Assembly (NCBI RefSeq): GCF_002015035.1
Contig: NZ_MUXY01000014.1
Coordinates: 1-64,000, forward strand
Length of the DNA: 64,000 nt
From: Haemophilus parahaemolyticus
Lineage (GTDB): Bacteria > Pseudomonadota > Gammaproteobacteria > Enterobacterales > Pasteurellaceae
Reading direction: 5' to 3'
The position numbers and the translations under genes were made by a program. Of the stretch, positions 48,598 to 58,896 are shown one piece after another. Position 1 is the first letter of the stretch; the number at the start of each line of letters is the position of its first letter. Under the pieces are notes generated by a model that searched no databases, had not been told where the DNA came from, and was given only the letters and a program-made list of their open reading frames with translations.

Positions 48598-48674
48598 TGG
48601 TCGGCGAGATAGGATTTGAACCTACGACCCACTGGTCCCAAACCAGTTGCGCTACCAAGCTGCGCTACTCGCCG
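48598..48674 (-). tRNA. tRNA-Pro (anticodon TGG)
   Basis: A 77-base cloverleaf on the minus strand, starting CGGCGAGTAGCGCAGCTTGG, with anticodon loop TTTGGGA, T-arm GTAGG-TTCAAAT-CCTAT and encoded CCA. The acceptor stem CGGCGAG/CTCGCCG is perfect. It lies 48 bases upstream of tRNA-Arg in the same direction. Confidence 0.95.
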
Positions 48675-48687
48675 ATAAGTGGTTTTC

Positions 48688-48715
48688 ATTATAGAGAGAT
48701 CGATTGGCTTGTCAA
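48688..48715 (-). promoter_or_regulatory. Promoter of the tRNA-Pro/tRNA-Arg pair
   Basis: On the minus strand, consensus TTGACA (48710-48715) and consensus TATAAT (48688-48693) are 16 bases apart. The -10 ends 13 bases before the mature tRNA-Pro 5' end, as expected for a stable RNA promoter. Confidence 0.88.
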
Positions 48716-48846
48716 ATAAAAATCGCTATATTTCTATCAGATGATTGAGTTTTATGCGTTTCTTAAAATTTACTTATCAAAAAGCCTTTTTTTTGAGAAA
48801 ATAGCAAACGTTTTCATATCATCATCCCCTCATTTAAGGAGAGTTT

Positions 48847-49707
48847 ATGACTGCCAGAATTATTTCAGGTACTGAATTATCTAAAAACATCAAAGCCAAT
48901 ATTGCAACCAAAATTGCGGGACACATTACCCAAGGAAAGCGTGCTCCAGGGTTAGCTGTAATTTTAGTGGGTGAAGATCCTGCATCACAAGTTTATGTTG
49001 GCAGTAAACGCCGTAGTTGTGAAGAAATCGGTATTTTTTCTAAATCTTATGACCTACCTGAAACAACATCTGAATCTGAACTACTCTCTTTAATTGATGA
49101 ACTTAATCACGATAACGCTATTGATGGCATCTTAGTTCAATTACCTTTACCAAAACAGATTGATTCCACCAAAGTTATCGAAGCGATTGCACCACATAAA
49201 GATGTGGATGGTTTCCACCCCTACAATGTTGGTCGTTTATGCCAACGAATTCCAACTTTACGCTCTTGCACTCCGTATGGCGTGATGAAACTGCTTGAAA
49301 GCACGGGGGTAAATTTATATGGCAAACACGCGGTAATTGTAGGAGCCTCAAATATCGTAGGCAGGCCCATGGCATTAGAGTTATTGTTAGGTGGTTGTAC
49401 CGTTACAGTAACTCATCGCTTCACACAAGATTTAGAAAGCCACGTTCGCCAAGCAGATATTTTAGTTGTTGCAGTTGGTAAACCTGAGTTTATTAGTGGT
49501 AAATGGATAAAAGAAGGTGCGATTGTGATTGATGTAGGGATTAACCGTGGTGCAGATGGCAAACTAAAAGGTGATGTTGCTTTTGCAGCTGCTGCTGAAC
49601 GAGCTGATTTTATTACTCCTGTACCGGGTGGCGTAGGCCCAATGACGGTAGCTATGTTGATGCAAAATACTTTACAAGCGTATGAACAACACATAGTGAA
49701 TGCATAA
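48847..49707 (+). CDS. folD: Methylenetetrahydrofolate dehydrogenase/cyclohydrolase
   Basis: A bifunctional one-carbon enzyme of 286 residues that interconverts 5,10-methylene-, methenyl- and 10-formyl-tetrahydrofolate with NADP. The folate and catalytic region includes Tyr 50 and Lys 54 ([17 protein letters not shown]), followed by [10 protein letters not shown]. The NADP-binding part has [28 protein letters not shown] and the C-terminal [23 protein letters not shown] precedes ATG 48847. It is monocistronic, with its own terminator. Confidence 0.97.
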   Translation: MTARIISGTELSKNIKANIATKIAGHITQGKRAPGLAVILVGEDPASQVYVGSKRRSCEEIGIFSKSYDLPETTSESELLSLIDELNHDNAIDGILVQLPLPKQIDSTKVIEAIAPHKDVDGFHPYNVGRLCQRIPTLRSCTPYGVMKLLESTGVNLYGKHAVIVGASNIVGRPMALELLLGGCTVTVTHRFTQDLESHVRQADILVVAVGKPEFISGKWIKEGAIVIDVGINRGADGKLKGDVAFAAAAERADFITPVPGGVGPMTVAMLMQNTLQAYEQHIVNA

Positions 49708-49714
49708 TTTTGAG

Positions 49715-49746
49715 AGCCTAATATTGAATAGTATTAGGCTTTTTTA
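49715..49746 (+). terminator. folD terminator
   Basis: AGCCTAATA (49715-49723) and TATTAGGCT (49732-49740) form a 9-bp stem with a T-run to 49746. Confidence 0.9.
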
Positions 49747-49827
49747 TTTCTATCTCAAGTGGTTAATTTTTACAGCACTTTTACAAAGTGTTAAACTTAC
49801 TACAATCAAATTTTAAGGAATAACAAA

Positions 49828-51303
49828 ATGAGTGGTGCTGAATTATTGGTCAATGTGACTCCAAGTGAAACTCGGGTAGCATTGGTCGAAAACGGGATTT
49901 TAAAAGAGCTTCATATTGAGCGTGAGGCAAAACGCGGGATTGTCGGCAATATTTACAAAGGGCGAGTCACCCGTGTATTACCAGGGATGCAATCGGCTTT
50001 TGTGGATATTGGTTTGGAAAAAGCTGCATTTTTACACGCCTCTGATATTGTTTCACATACCGAATGTGTGGACGAAAATGAAAAAAAACAATTTGTGGTA
50101 AAAAACATCAGCGAATTAGTACGTGAAGGACAAGATATTGTAGTGCAAGTTGTAAAAGATCCGCTTGGCACAAAAGGGGCTCGCTTAACTACTGATATTA
50201 CCTTGCCTTCTCGCTATTTGGTCTTTATGCCTGAAAACAGCCATGTAGGCGTTTCGCAACGTATTGAAAGCGAAGCTGAACGAAACCGTTTAAAAGCTCT
50301 CGTAGAGCCTTATTGCGATGAATTAGGCGGTTTTATTGTTCGCACCGCAGCGGAAGAAGTAAAGGAAGAAAGCCTTGAGCAAGATGCCGCTTTTTTAAAA
50401 CGTTTATGGCGAAAAGTGTTAGAACGCAAAGAAAAATACCCTACTAAATCAATGCTTTATGGTGAGTTGGCATTAGCACAGCGCGTATTACGAGATTTTG
50501 TTGGCACACATATTTGCTCGATTAAAATCGACTCTAAAACCACCTACGAGCAAGTAAAAGAATTCTTATCAGAATTTATGCCCGAGCTCACAGACAGCGT
50601 CAGTCTTTATTCTGGCACACAAACGTTATTCGATGCGTATGGCGTTGAAGAAGCTATTCAACGTGCTTTAGATAAACGAGTGAATCTGAAATCAGGTGGC
50701 TATTTAATCATTGAGCAGACTGAAGCGATGACTACGATAGACATCAACACGGGTGCTTTCGTTGGTTCACGTAATTTGGCTCACACCATTTTCAATACGA
50801 ACATTGAAGCAACGCAAGCTATTGCTCATCAACTGCAATTGCGGAATTTAGGTGGCATCATCATTATCGACTTTATTGATATGCAAGATGAAGAGCATCG
50901 TAAGCGGGTACTAGAATCGCTTGAGATGGCATTAAAAGGCGACCGTGTGAAAACTAATGTAAATGGTTTTACTCAGCTTGGCTTAGTGGAAATGACCCGT
51001 AAACGCACGCGTGAAAGCCTTGAACACATTCTCTGCTGCGATTGCCCTGCTTGTAAAGGTCGTGGCACGATTAAAACGGTGGAAACGGTTTGCTACGAAA
51101 TCTTGCGTGAAATCGTGCGAGTTCATCACTTATTCAACACCGAAAAAGTGCGAGTTTACGCTTCAAAAGAAGTAGCAGAATATTTAATCAACGAAGAAAG
51201 CCATGCCTCCCTTGCTGAACTTGAAGCCTTCATTGGCAAGAAAGTCGAGGTAAAATTAGAGCCTTATTATCATCAAGATCAGTTTGATGTAGTGGTGATG
51301 TAA
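49828..51303 (+). CDS. rng: Ribonuclease G
   Basis: A 491-residue endoribonuclease of the RNase E/G family that matures the 5' end of 16S rRNA and cuts some mRNAs. An S1 domain (about 39-125, with GNIYKGRVTRVLPGMQSAFV) precedes the catalytic DNase-I-like region with EAMTTIDINTGAFVG and NLGGIIIIDFIDMQD, which carry the two metal-binding Asp residues. The zinc-link Cys pair is in CDCPACKGRG. It lacks the long C-terminal scaffold of RNase E, which fixes the assignment as RNase G. AAGGAA precedes ATG 49828. Confidence 0.97.
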   Translation: MSGAELLVNVTPSETRVALVENGILKELHIEREAKRGIVGNIYKGRVTRVLPGMQSAFVDIGLEKAAFLHASDIVSHTECVDENEKKQFVVKNISELVREGQDIVVQVVKDPLGTKGARLTTDITLPSRYLVFMPENSHVGVSQRIESEAERNRLKALVEPYCDELGGFIVRTAAEEVKEESLEQDAAFLKRLWRKVLERKEKYPTKSMLYGELALAQRVLRDFVGTHICSIKIDSKTTYEQVKEFLSEFMPELTDSVSLYSGTQTLFDAYGVEEAIQRALDKRVNLKSGGYLIIEQTEAMTTIDINTGAFVGSRNLAHTIFNTNIEATQAIAHQLQLRNLGGIIIIDFIDMQDEEHRKRVLESLEMALKGDRVKTNVNGFTQLGLVEMTRKRTRESLEHILCCDCPACKGRGTIKTVETVCYEILREIVRVHHLFNTEKVRVYASKEVAEYLINEESHASLAELEAFIGKKVEVKLEPYYHQDQFDVVVM

Positions 51304-51307
51304 AGTT

Positions 51308-51356
51308 ACAAGCGGTCAAATTTCGCAAAACTTTTGCCAATTTTGACCGCTTGTTT
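51308..51356. terminator. Inverted uptake-signal pair after rng
   Basis: ACAAGCGGTCAAA (51308-51320) and TTTGACCGCTTGT (51342-51354) are perfect reverse complements around a 21-nt loop, four bases after the rng stop. Two uptake signals thus form a terminator-like stem with a short T-run. Confidence 0.8.
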
Positions 51357-51431
51357 CCTACCAAATACCAGCAAAATCCGCTATAATTCGAGCGTTTTTT
51401 TCCAATTTCAACCCAAATTAAAGGTAATAAA

Positions 51432-52934
51432 ATGTCTGAAGTAGAAAATACAGAATTAGATCTGAATGGTGAGATGATTGCTCGCCGTGAAAAACTAGCC
51501 CAATTACGCGAACGTGGTAATCCGTTCCCAAACACTTTCCGTCGTGAAGATAAAGCAGCGGATTTACATGCAAAATACAACGATATTGATGGCGAAGCGC
51601 TAAAAGAAAAAGCGATTCCAGCGGTGGTTGCGGGGCGTGTAATGTTACGTCGTGTGATGGGTAAGGCAACTTTTATTACTATTCAAGATGTGAGCGGTCA
51701 GATTCAGCTCTATGTGGCACGCGATAATTTACCTGAAGGTGAATACCAAAACACCGTAAGCTTATTGGATTTAGGTGATATCATCGGCGTAAAAGGTACA
51801 CTGTTCAAAACTAAAACAGGTGAATTAACCGTGCGTGCCAGCGAATTACAGCTTTTAACCAAATCCCTTCGCCCACTACCAAACAAACACAAAGGCTTAA
51901 CTGACCAAGAAATTCGTTATCGCCAACGTTATTTAGACTTAATTGCGAACGAAGAATCTCGCCGTGCGTTTGTTATTCGTTCAAAAGTGGTGTCGGGCAT
52001 TCGTCAATTCTTCTTAGATAAAGACTTTATCGAAGTGGAAACCCCAATGTTGCAAGTGATTCCAGGCGGCGCGGCAGCGAAACCATTTATCACGCACCAC
52101 AACGCATTAGACGTGGATATGTATTTGCGTATTGCCCCTGAGCTTTACTTAAAACGTCTTGTTGTGGGCGGCTTTGAGCGTGTGTTTGAATTAAACCGTA
52201 ACTTCCGTAACGAGGGCGTTTCAGTTCGCCATAACCCAGAATTCACAATGATTGAATACTACCAAGCGTATGCGGACTACCACGATTTAATGGACAACAC
52301 CGAAGAATTATTACGCAAATTAGCGATTGATATTCTTGGCACAACCACCGTGCCTTACGGTGAATATACCTTTGATTTCGGCAAACCGTTCGAGCGTATC
52401 ACTATGCACGATGCGATTGTGAAATACGGCAACGGAATTAAACGCGAAGATTTAGACAATTTCGAAAAATCAGTAGAAATCGCGAAAGGTTTAGGTATTG
52501 AAATTCAAAAATCTTGGGGCTTAGGTTCTGTAGTGAATGCCATTTTTGAAGAAGTGGCAGAACATCAATTAATTCAACCAACCTTCTTAATGGCGCACCC
52601 TGCGGAAATTTCACCGCTTGCACGTCGCAACGATGAAAACCCTGAAGTGACTGACCGCTTTGAATTATTCATTGGCGGACGTGAAATTGGTAACGGCTTC
52701 TCAGAATTAAACGATGCAGAAGACCAAGCAGAACGCTTCCATGCACAAGTAGCAGCGAAAGAAGCCGGCGATGACGAGGCGATGTTCTTTGATGATGACT
52801 TCGTGGTAGCCCTTGAACACGGTTTACCACCAACAGCAGGCGAAGGCTTAGGCATTGACCGTTTAGCGATGATTTTCGCAAATGCACCATCTATCCGTGA
52901 TGTGATCTTATTCCCCGCGATGCGTCAGAAATAA
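51432..52934 (+). CDS. lysS: Lysyl-tRNA synthetase, class II
   Basis: A 500-residue class IIb aminoacyl-tRNA synthetase. An N-terminal OB fold that binds the anticodon ([21 protein letters not shown]) is followed by the catalytic core with motif 2 ([15 protein letters not shown], then [17 protein letters not shown]) and motif 3 ([17 protein letters not shown]). AAAGGTAA precedes ATG 51432. It is a single gene ending in a terminator. The gene that encodes release factor 2 (prfB), commonly next to lysS, is absent. Confidence 0.98.
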   Translation: MSEVENTELDLNGEMIARREKLAQLRERGNPFPNTFRREDKAADLHAKYNDIDGEALKEKAIPAVVAGRVMLRRVMGKATFITIQDVSGQIQLYVARDNLPEGEYQNTVSLLDLGDIIGVKGTLFKTKTGELTVRASELQLLTKSLRPLPNKHKGLTDQEIRYRQRYLDLIANEESRRAFVIRSKVVSGIRQFFLDKDFIEVETPMLQVIPGGAAAKPFITHHNALDVDMYLRIAPELYLKRLVVGGFERVFELNRNFRNEGVSVRHNPEFTMIEYYQAYADYHDLMDNTEELLRKLAIDILGTTTVPYGEYTFDFGKPFERITMHDAIVKYGNGIKREDLDNFEKSVEIAKGLGIEIQKSWGLGSVVNAIFEEVAEHQLIQPTFLMAHPAEISPLARRNDENPEVTDRFELFIGGREIGNGFSELNDAEDQAERFHAQVAAKEAGDDEAMFFDDDFVVALEHGLPPTAGEGLGIDRLAMIFANAPSIRDVILFPAMRQK

Positions 52935-52952
52935 ATTAAGTTAAAAAGTGAA

Positions 52953-52984
52953 AAAAGGTATAATCTGTTGGGATTATGCCTTTT
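52953..52984 (+). terminator. lysS terminator
   Basis: AAAAGGTATAATC (52953-52965) pairs with GATTATGCCTTTT (52972-52984) with one G-T pair and a 6-nt loop. Confidence 0.82.
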
Positions 52985-53035
52985 GTTTACTAAAGATACT
53001 TAATTAGTTAGTGGTATATACTTTTGTATTTATTC

Positions 53036-53353
53036 TTATAATGCTTGCTCAACAAAAGCCGCTAATTGAGATTTTGGTAAAGCGCCTACCTGTGTTGCAA
53101 CCACTTGGCCATCTTTGAAAAGAATTAATGTTGGAATTGAACGAATACCAAATTGTGCTGGTACTTGTTGGTTCTCATCTACGTTCACTTTTGCAATTTT
53201 CGCACGACCTGCAAACTCTTCTGTTAACTCATCTAAAATTGGTGCTACCATACGACAAGGACCACACCAAGGTGCCCAGAAATCTAATAATACTGGGACA
53301 TCAGATTTTAGTACTTCTTGTTCAAATGTTGCATCGGTAACTTGTAAAGTCAT
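53036..53353 (-). CDS. trxA: Thioredoxin 1
   Basis: A 105-residue thiol-disulfide carrier that reduces ribonucleotide reductase and other cytoplasmic proteins. The active site is WCGPC at 29-33 ([17 protein letters not shown]), and the cis-proline region [10 protein letters not shown] is present. AAGGGAATTA precedes the start at 53353. It is monocistronic and lies downstream of the NCS2 permease, separated by a terminator. Confidence 0.97.
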   Translation of the reverse strand: MTLQVTDATFEQEVLKSDVPVLLDFWAPWCGPCRMVAPILDELTEEFAGRAKIAKVNVDENQQVPAQFGIRSIPTLILFKDGQVVATQVGALPKSQLAAFVEQAL

Positions 53354-53383
53354 AATTAATTCCCTTGTTTACATTATTTTAAT

Positions 53384-53417
53384 AAAAGAAAAACACCACC
53401 GAGGAATCAGTGGTGTT
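53384..53417 (-). terminator. NCS2 permease gene terminator
   Basis: AACACCAC (53392-53399) and GTGGTGTT (53410-53417) form an 8-bp stem with a 10-nt loop. On the minus strand TTTCTTTT follows, about 70 bases after the permease stop. Confidence 0.82.
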
Positions 53418-53485
53418 CGGCTGGCTTCAAGATAAGGTTTCAACCAGCTAATTTCAAGTCTATTTTTCCAATTGCTTTGATAATT

Positions 53486-54778
53486 TTATTCTTTATCTTC
53501 GGGTAAAATCAGGTTAAGTACAAGAGCTAACACTGAACCTACGGTAATCCCAGACCCAAAGACTTCTTTAAAGAAACTTGGCAATTTATTAAGCAGTTCA
53601 GGGCGAGTTGTAACTGCTAAACCACAACCGATGGAAATCGCAATAATTAAACCGTTACGTTTTGAACGCTCTACCTTATCAAGCATTTGAATACCTGCTG
53701 CGATAATCATCGCAAACATTACCAAACCAGCACCGCCTAATACAGGGCTTGGAATAGAAACGATTAACGCTCCAAACCATGGGAAAATGCCTGCAAAAAC
53801 GAGCAATACACCCATTACGGTCACTACGTGGCGACTTGCTACGCCCGTTAGAGAAATTACGCCAATATTTTGGGCGAATGATGAAAATGGTGTTGTAGAC
53901 ATAATTGCTGCAAAGGCAGAGCCTAATCCATCACACAACACACCACCGCGTAAATGTTTACCTGTAATCTCTGTTTGAGTGGCATTACCCAATGCTAAAA
54001 AGTTACCACTTGATTCCACAATGGTAACTAAATAAGCAATCGACATTCCAATAATCCCTGAGATAGGGAATGCTAAACCGAAATGTAAAGGTTGAGGAAT
54101 TGCAACAATTTCTGCATTTTTGACCGCTTCAAAGCTAATCCAACCGAAGGATAATGCCACGACATAGCCTACCATCATACCAATGACGATAGCCGCAGCG
54201 GAGAAAATTCCCTTGCCCCATTGAACTAAAATTACCACGAGCACAAGCACAAATGTTGCCATTGCAAGATTAGCTGGATCGGCATAGTTGGCATCGCCTT
54301 TTTGACCACCTGCAAACCAATCTACCGCCACAGGGATAAGGCTTAGACCAATCATCATAACGACAACACCGGTTACCACAGGTGGGAATAACTTACGTAC
54401 ATAAGGCATAAAGAAGCTTCCGATGACCATTATCAGTGATCCTACTAATGAAGCTCCTAAAATACCCGCCACGCCGTGTTCACTAAAACCAATTGCCAGA
54501 GCTGCCGCCACGAACGTAAAACTGGTGCCCATTACACTTGGTAAACGTAAACCAATAGGACCAATTCCTCGGCATTGAATAATAGTGACAATGCCTGAAA
54601 CTAAAAGGGCTGCATTTACAAGCACAATGGTGTCTGGCGTTGGAAGTTTTAACACATTGCCTATAACGAGAGGAACAGCAATGATACCACCAAGTGCAGC
54701 AAGAAGATGTTGAAGAGCTAAAAGAAGGGTTAATCCGAAAGGAGGTTTTGAATTAACAGGATAACGTAAAGTTTGCAT
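53486..54778 (-). CDS. NCS2-family nucleobase permease, purine (xanthine/urate) type
   Basis: A 430-residue nucleobase:cation symporter with about 14 membrane spans. TPFSSFAQNIGVISLTGVASR matches the signature of the xanthine/urate branch (XanQ, XanP, UacT) rather than the uracil-specific UraA branch. The start at 54778 begins MQTLRYPVNSKPPFGLTLLL, typical for the family; an in-frame start at 54829 would add 17 residues. The exact substrate is uncertain. It lies between trxA and a SulP gene, all on the minus strand but with spacing that suggests separate units. Confidence 0.88.
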   Translation of the reverse strand: MQTLRYPVNSKPPFGLTLLLALQHLLAALGGIIAVPLVIGNVLKLPTPDTIVLVNAALLVSGIVTIIQCRGIGPIGLRLPSVMGTSFTFVAAALAIGFSEHGVAGILGASLVGSLIMVIGSFFMPYVRKLFPPVVTGVVVMMIGLSLIPVAVDWFAGGQKGDANYADPANLAMATFVLVLVVILVQWGKGIFSAAAIVIGMMVGYVVALSFGWISFEAVKNAEIVAIPQPLHFGLAFPISGIIGMSIAYLVTIVESSGNFLALGNATQTEITGKHLRGGVLCDGLGSAFAAIMSTTPFSSFAQNIGVISLTGVASRHVVTVMGVLLVFAGIFPWFGALIVSIPSPVLGGAGLVMFAMIIAAGIQMLDKVERSKRNGLIIAISIGCGLAVTTRPELLNKLPSFFKEVFGSGITVGSVLALVLNLILPEDKE

Positions 54779-54931
54779 ATAAGCCTCAATATAAAAAAAC
54801 TGAGACGAATTATACGAGCTAGCAGTCAATTACGCAAACGATTGCTAGGTAGATTGTTAGCATTGGGATAATGATTTATGAATCAGAAACACTAAGTAGA
54901 ATAATAATTGGTATTATGTATATTCAAATAG

Positions 54932-56497
54932 CTATATTCGCTTATGATGCTCTACTTTAATATTTGAATGTTGATCTATATGACTATCATAATCGGCTTT
55001 AAAGCCCTTTAAAATCACGCGGATATTGTTCTCTTTGGCATAAATTGTGGCGAAATCTTCAATTAGTTCTAGTACATCACAAGCAATGTAAGCGGTATGT
55101 TCTGCATTAATAATCACCATTGAGTTAGGCTGAATATTTTTAAGCGTTTTTTTGATTGCGGCTTTATTGAGGAATGAAACCTCTTCGGCTAAATCAAGGC
55201 GGATTTGCGAAGCATCGGCAAGTTCTTCTCGGCTTAGATAGTAAGCACGTTTCATATTGCCGTGCAGAATAAATAGAATACTGATAACCAAGCCAAGCCC
55301 TACGCCTTTGAGTAGATCGAAAAGCACTACCGCAATCATAGTAACGATAAATGGGATAAATTGATAAATGCCTTTATGCCAAAAGTGTTTGAAAACTGTT
55401 AGGCGAGTAAGTTTATAGCCAACTAAAATCAATACAGCCGCAAGAGTGGCAAGCGGGATTTGATTCAGAAAAGTAGGAATAGCAAGCACACAAATGAGTA
55501 ACAAAACACCATGAATAATGGTGGAAAATTTATGTGTAGCTCCTGAGTTGGCATTTGCCGATGAGCGGACAATGACCGCTGTAATAGGCAATCCGCCAAG
55601 TAGAGAGGAAATAATATTGCCCACGCCTTGAGCCCGTAATTCTTGATTGGAATCGGTAAGCCGACGTTTTACATCCAATCGATCAGCTGCTTCAATAGAG
55701 AGTAAGGTTTCAATAGATGCAACAATCGCAATCGTTCCCCCTGTTACCCAGATAAATGGATGAGTAAACCCACTGAAATCAGGAAAAATTACGAAATCTT
55801 TTAAATCTTGCCAAGAAGAGAGAGCAGGCAAATGCACTAGCTGATTTTTAGGTACGGCTAAATGGCTATCTAAAGCAATAAAAAGATTATTTAGCAAGAC
55901 GCTAACAATCACTGCAATCAACGCGGAAGGAAGTAGTTTTATCTTTTTGAGTTTAGCGGAACGATCCCAACTAAGCATAATGAGTATTGAAAGTAGTGTG
56001 ATAATTAAAGTGCCAAGATGGATGTTAATGAAAGAATCCGTGCCGTTAAAAAGCAGTTTATCCGTGCCAATCGCATAAGGTATCTGTTTAATGATAATTA
56101 AAAACCCAATACCCGCAAGCATTCCTTCAATCACCGCTACAGGAATATAGTTGGTAATGCTACCTGCTCTAATCACGCCTAAAATGAGCTGAATAACGCC
56201 TGCAATAATGCCTGCACATAAAAAAAGCTCAAAGCTACCGAGTTGCGTAATTGCACCTAATACAATCGCCACCAAGCCCGCTGCTGGCCCTGCCACACTG
56301 ATATGCGAAGTGCTCAACCAGCCGATAATAATACCGCCAACAATGCCTGAAATAATGCCCGAAAGCGGTGGAGCACCTGAAGCAAGGGCAATACCTAAAC
56401 AGAGTGGCAAGGCGACCAGAAAAACCACCAATCCAGAAGCAAAATTTTGTTTAACCAGTGAGGATTTTGAAGTTTTTTGGTGCGCTGTTTGGGGCAT
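54932..56497 (-). CDS. SulP-family anion transporter with STAS domain
   Basis: A 521-residue SLC26/SulP transporter. The first membrane region is LVKQNFASGLVVFLVALPLC, followed by ISVAGPAAGLVAIVLGAI, the SulP anion-binding region, and about 12 to 14 helices. A C-terminal STAS domain (from about residue 420, with PNSMVIINAEHTAYIACDVL) follows. Relatives carry sulfate, bicarbonate or C4-dicarboxylates; the sequence alone does not decide. AGGAC precedes the start at 56497; an upstream ATG at 56536 is in frame but less likely. No sulfate-assimilation or carbonic-anhydrase gene lies next to it. Confidence 0.88.
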   Translation of the reverse strand: MPQTAHQKTSKSSLVKQNFASGLVVFLVALPLCLGIALASGAPPLSGIISGIVGGIIIGWLSTSHISVAGPAAGLVAIVLGAITQLGSFELFLCAGIIAGVIQLILGVIRAGSITNYIPVAVIEGMLAGIGFLIIIKQIPYAIGTDKLLFNGTDSFINIHLGTLIITLLSILIMLSWDRSAKLKKIKLLPSALIAVIVSVLLNNLFIALDSHLAVPKNQLVHLPALSSWQDLKDFVIFPDFSGFTHPFIWVTGGTIAIVASIETLLSIEAADRLDVKRRLTDSNQELRAQGVGNIISSLLGGLPITAVIVRSSANANSGATHKFSTIIHGVLLLICVLAIPTFLNQIPLATLAAVLILVGYKLTRLTVFKHFWHKGIYQFIPFIVTMIAVVLFDLLKGVGLGLVISILFILHGNMKRAYYLSREELADASQIRLDLAEEVSFLNKAAIKKTLKNIQPNSMVIINAEHTAYIACDVLELIEDFATIYAKENNIRVILKGFKADYDSHIDQHSNIKVEHHKRI

Positions 56498-56719
56498 AGC
56501 GTCCTCGTATAAAATGAAGTAAAAAGGATAAAACAAGCGGTCATTTTACGCCTGATTTTTGCAAAAAATTTTGCTATATATCAGATTTTGACAAAATTTT
56601 TGAGAAATTCCCTTTTTCTGCTCAAATTTTTGCAAATTCCTCAGTTAAAATTTGCAAAATTGGGATGATATCTTTAAACTTTCGGATATTTTTGTGTGTT
56701 TAATTAAAAGAACTTTGTT

Positions 56720-57706
56720 ATGACCGAATCTCGCATCACACTTTCAACAGATACACTCTCGCTAGGACAGCAACTCAAGCAATCGCGTGAAGCTCTGCAA
56801 TTATCTATTGAAGATGTTGCACAAAAAACAAATCTTAAAAAATCGCATATTGAATCGCTCGAAAACGATATTTTTATTTTGCAAAATGTAGCACCAACCT
56901 TTGTGCGTGGCTATGTGCGTAACTATTTACGTTTTTTACGGTTGCCAGAAGATCTGGCTTCAAGCGTAAACTATGGCGAGGTAAAAATTCCTAAAGAAGT
57001 GCTGCATAAAACTTCTGCTGGAAAAGTGATGCAAAAATCACAAAATTTATGGGTAAAATATCTCACTATTTTTGTGCTATTAGCTGCGATTGGTATGACG
57101 TTGCTTTGGTGGTGGCAAGATTACCAACAAGAGCAAGAAAACCGCGAGCAGTTTGTAAATAATGCTGTGCTAGTTGAAACAACGCCTGCAACGAATAATG
57201 CGATTGAAATTACTTCACAGGAGACACCAACTGAACCAACAGCTCAAACTGCGGCACAAGCGGTCGAAAATGCGGAAAACATTGCACCGGTGGTCGAGCA
57301 AACCCCAGCTCAAGCACAGTCTGAAACCTTTGCTACGGTGGCAAATGTTGAAACGAATACAACACAAACTACACCAATCACTGCAACAGATGTGTTGGCT
57401 CAATCTACTGATGAAAATGCCCCAAATAGGGTAGCTCCAGTAGCGGAAACTGCCATCGGGAACGATGATTTACGCATTGAAATTACAGGCAAAGAGAGTT
57501 GGATTACGGTAAAAGGTAATCAGAGCAAGAAAAGCTTAGCTGAAAAATTATATCACAATGGTGAAGTACTGACTTTCAATGGTAACGAGCAATACCGCTT
57601 AACCATTGGTGCACCTGCGAATGTGAAAATTTATTATAAAGGGCAAGAAGTGCCGCTTAAAATTGATGGACGTGTGGCACGTATTAAGCTGCCATTAGCA
57701 CAATAA
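56720..57706 (+). CDS. rodZ: Cytoskeleton protein RodZ
   Basis: A 328-residue bitopic membrane protein that links MreB to the elongasome and keeps the rod shape. A Cro-like helix-turn-helix (about residues 15-75, with LKQSREALQLSIEDVAQKTN) precedes one membrane helix (about 112-132). A long Thr/Ala/Gln/Glu-rich periplasmic linker and a C-terminal DUF4115 domain (about 245-328, with LRIEITGKESWITVKG) follow. It lies 15 bases upstream of ispG, as in E. coli, and begins the rodZ-ispG-hisS-yfgM unit. Confidence 0.94.
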   Translation: MTESRITLSTDTLSLGQQLKQSREALQLSIEDVAQKTNLKKSHIESLENDIFILQNVAPTFVRGYVRNYLRFLRLPEDLASSVNYGEVKIPKEVLHKTSAGKVMQKSQNLWVKYLTIFVLLAAIGMTLLWWWQDYQQEQENREQFVNNAVLVETTPATNNAIEITSQETPTEPTAQTAAQAVENAENIAPVVEQTPAQAQSETFATVANVETNTTQTTPITATDVLAQSTDENAPNRVAPVAETAIGNDDLRIEITGKESWITVKGNQSKKSLAEKLYHNGEVLTFNGNEQYRLTIGAPANVKIYYKGQEVPLKIDGRVARIKLPLAQ

Positions 57707-57721
57707 GGGTTTGAATTAAAT

Positions 57722-58837
57722 ATGTCAGCAGTACAACATTCTCCGATTAAGCGTCGTGAGTCAAAAAAAATCTGGGTGGGCAAAGTGCCTGTGGGGGGCG
57801 ATGCACCGATTTCTGTGCAATCAATGACCAATACTCGCACTACTGATGTGGAAGCGACGGTTGCTCAGATTAAATCGTTAGAAAAAGTTGGGGCGGATAT
57901 TGTTCGTGTTTCTGTGCCAACCATGGATGCAGCTGAAGCATTCAAAGTGATTAAACAGCAAGTGAATGTGCCTTTAGTCGCAGATATTCACTTCGATTAT
58001 CGCATTGCTTTAAAAGTGGCGGAATATGGCGTAGATTGTTTGCGTATCAATCCAGGTAATATCGGGAACGAAGAGCGTATTCGTGCGGTAGTGGATTGTG
58101 CAAGAGATAAAAATATCCCCATCCGTATTGGGGTAAATGCAGGCTCGCTTGAGCGTGATTTGCAAGAAAAATATGGCGAACCCACACCACAAGCTTTGCT
58201 TGAAAGTGCGTTACGCCACGTGGATATTTTAGATCGCTTTAATTTCGATAATTTCAAAGTAAGCGTAAAAGCCTCTGATGTGTTCCTCGCGGTCGAATCT
58301 TATCGCTTACTTGCAAAACAGATCGTGCAACCTCTGCATTTAGGTATTACTGAAGCAGGCGGTGCTCGTGCAGGTTCGGTGAAATCAGCGATTGGTTTAG
58401 GCTTATTATTATCAGAAGGGATTGGCGATACCTTGCGTATCTCTTTAGCTGCAGATCCTGTGGAAGAAGTGAAAGTCGGCTTTGATATTTTAAAATCGCT
58501 CCGTATTCGTTCACGCGGTATCAACTTTATCGCTTGCCCAACTTGTTCACGTCAAGAAATTGATGTAATTGCGACCGTAAACGCATTAGAACAACGCTTA
58601 GAAGATATTTTAACGCCAATGGATGTATCAATTATCGGTTGTGTGGTAAATGGGCCAGGCGAAGCATTGGTTTCTGACTTAGGCGTAACAGGCTCAAACA
58701 AAATGAGTGGTTTTTACTTAGATGGCGTGCGTCAAAAAGAGCGTTTTGATAACGACAAATTGATCGACCAGTTAGAAGCCAAAATTCGTGCTCGCGTGGC
58801 TGAACAATCACAACGTATTATGATTACTCCAGCGTAG
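57722..58837 (+). CDS. ispG: 4-hydroxy-3-methylbut-2-enyl diphosphate synthase (flavodoxin)
   Basis: A 371-residue [4Fe-4S] enzyme of the MEP isoprenoid pathway that reduces MEcPP to HMBPP; in gamma-proteobacteria flavodoxin supplies the electrons. The iron-sulfur Cys residues are in [11 protein letters not shown] and [10 protein letters not shown], with the conserved Glu in the latter. The TIM barrel includes [15 protein letters not shown] and [12 protein letters not shown]. It lies between rodZ and hisS in the usual order, and supplies the precursor used by UppS. Confidence 0.97.
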   Translation: MSAVQHSPIKRRESKKIWVGKVPVGGDAPISVQSMTNTRTTDVEATVAQIKSLEKVGADIVRVSVPTMDAAEAFKVIKQQVNVPLVADIHFDYRIALKVAEYGVDCLRINPGNIGNEERIRAVVDCARDKNIPIRIGVNAGSLERDLQEKYGEPTPQALLESALRHVDILDRFNFDNFKVSVKASDVFLAVESYRLLAKQIVQPLHLGITEAGGARAGSVKSAIGLGLLLSEGIGDTLRISLAADPVEEVKVGFDILKSLRIRSRGINFIACPTCSRQEIDVIATVNALEQRLEDILTPMDVSIIGCVVNGPGEALVSDLGVTGSNKMSGFYLDGVRQKERFDNDKLIDQLEAKIRARVAEQSQRIMITPA

Positions 58838-58896
58838 TTTATCTATTTATTTTGCCTAATTCATAGGCATTAATTCAAAATTAAAAGGACAATATT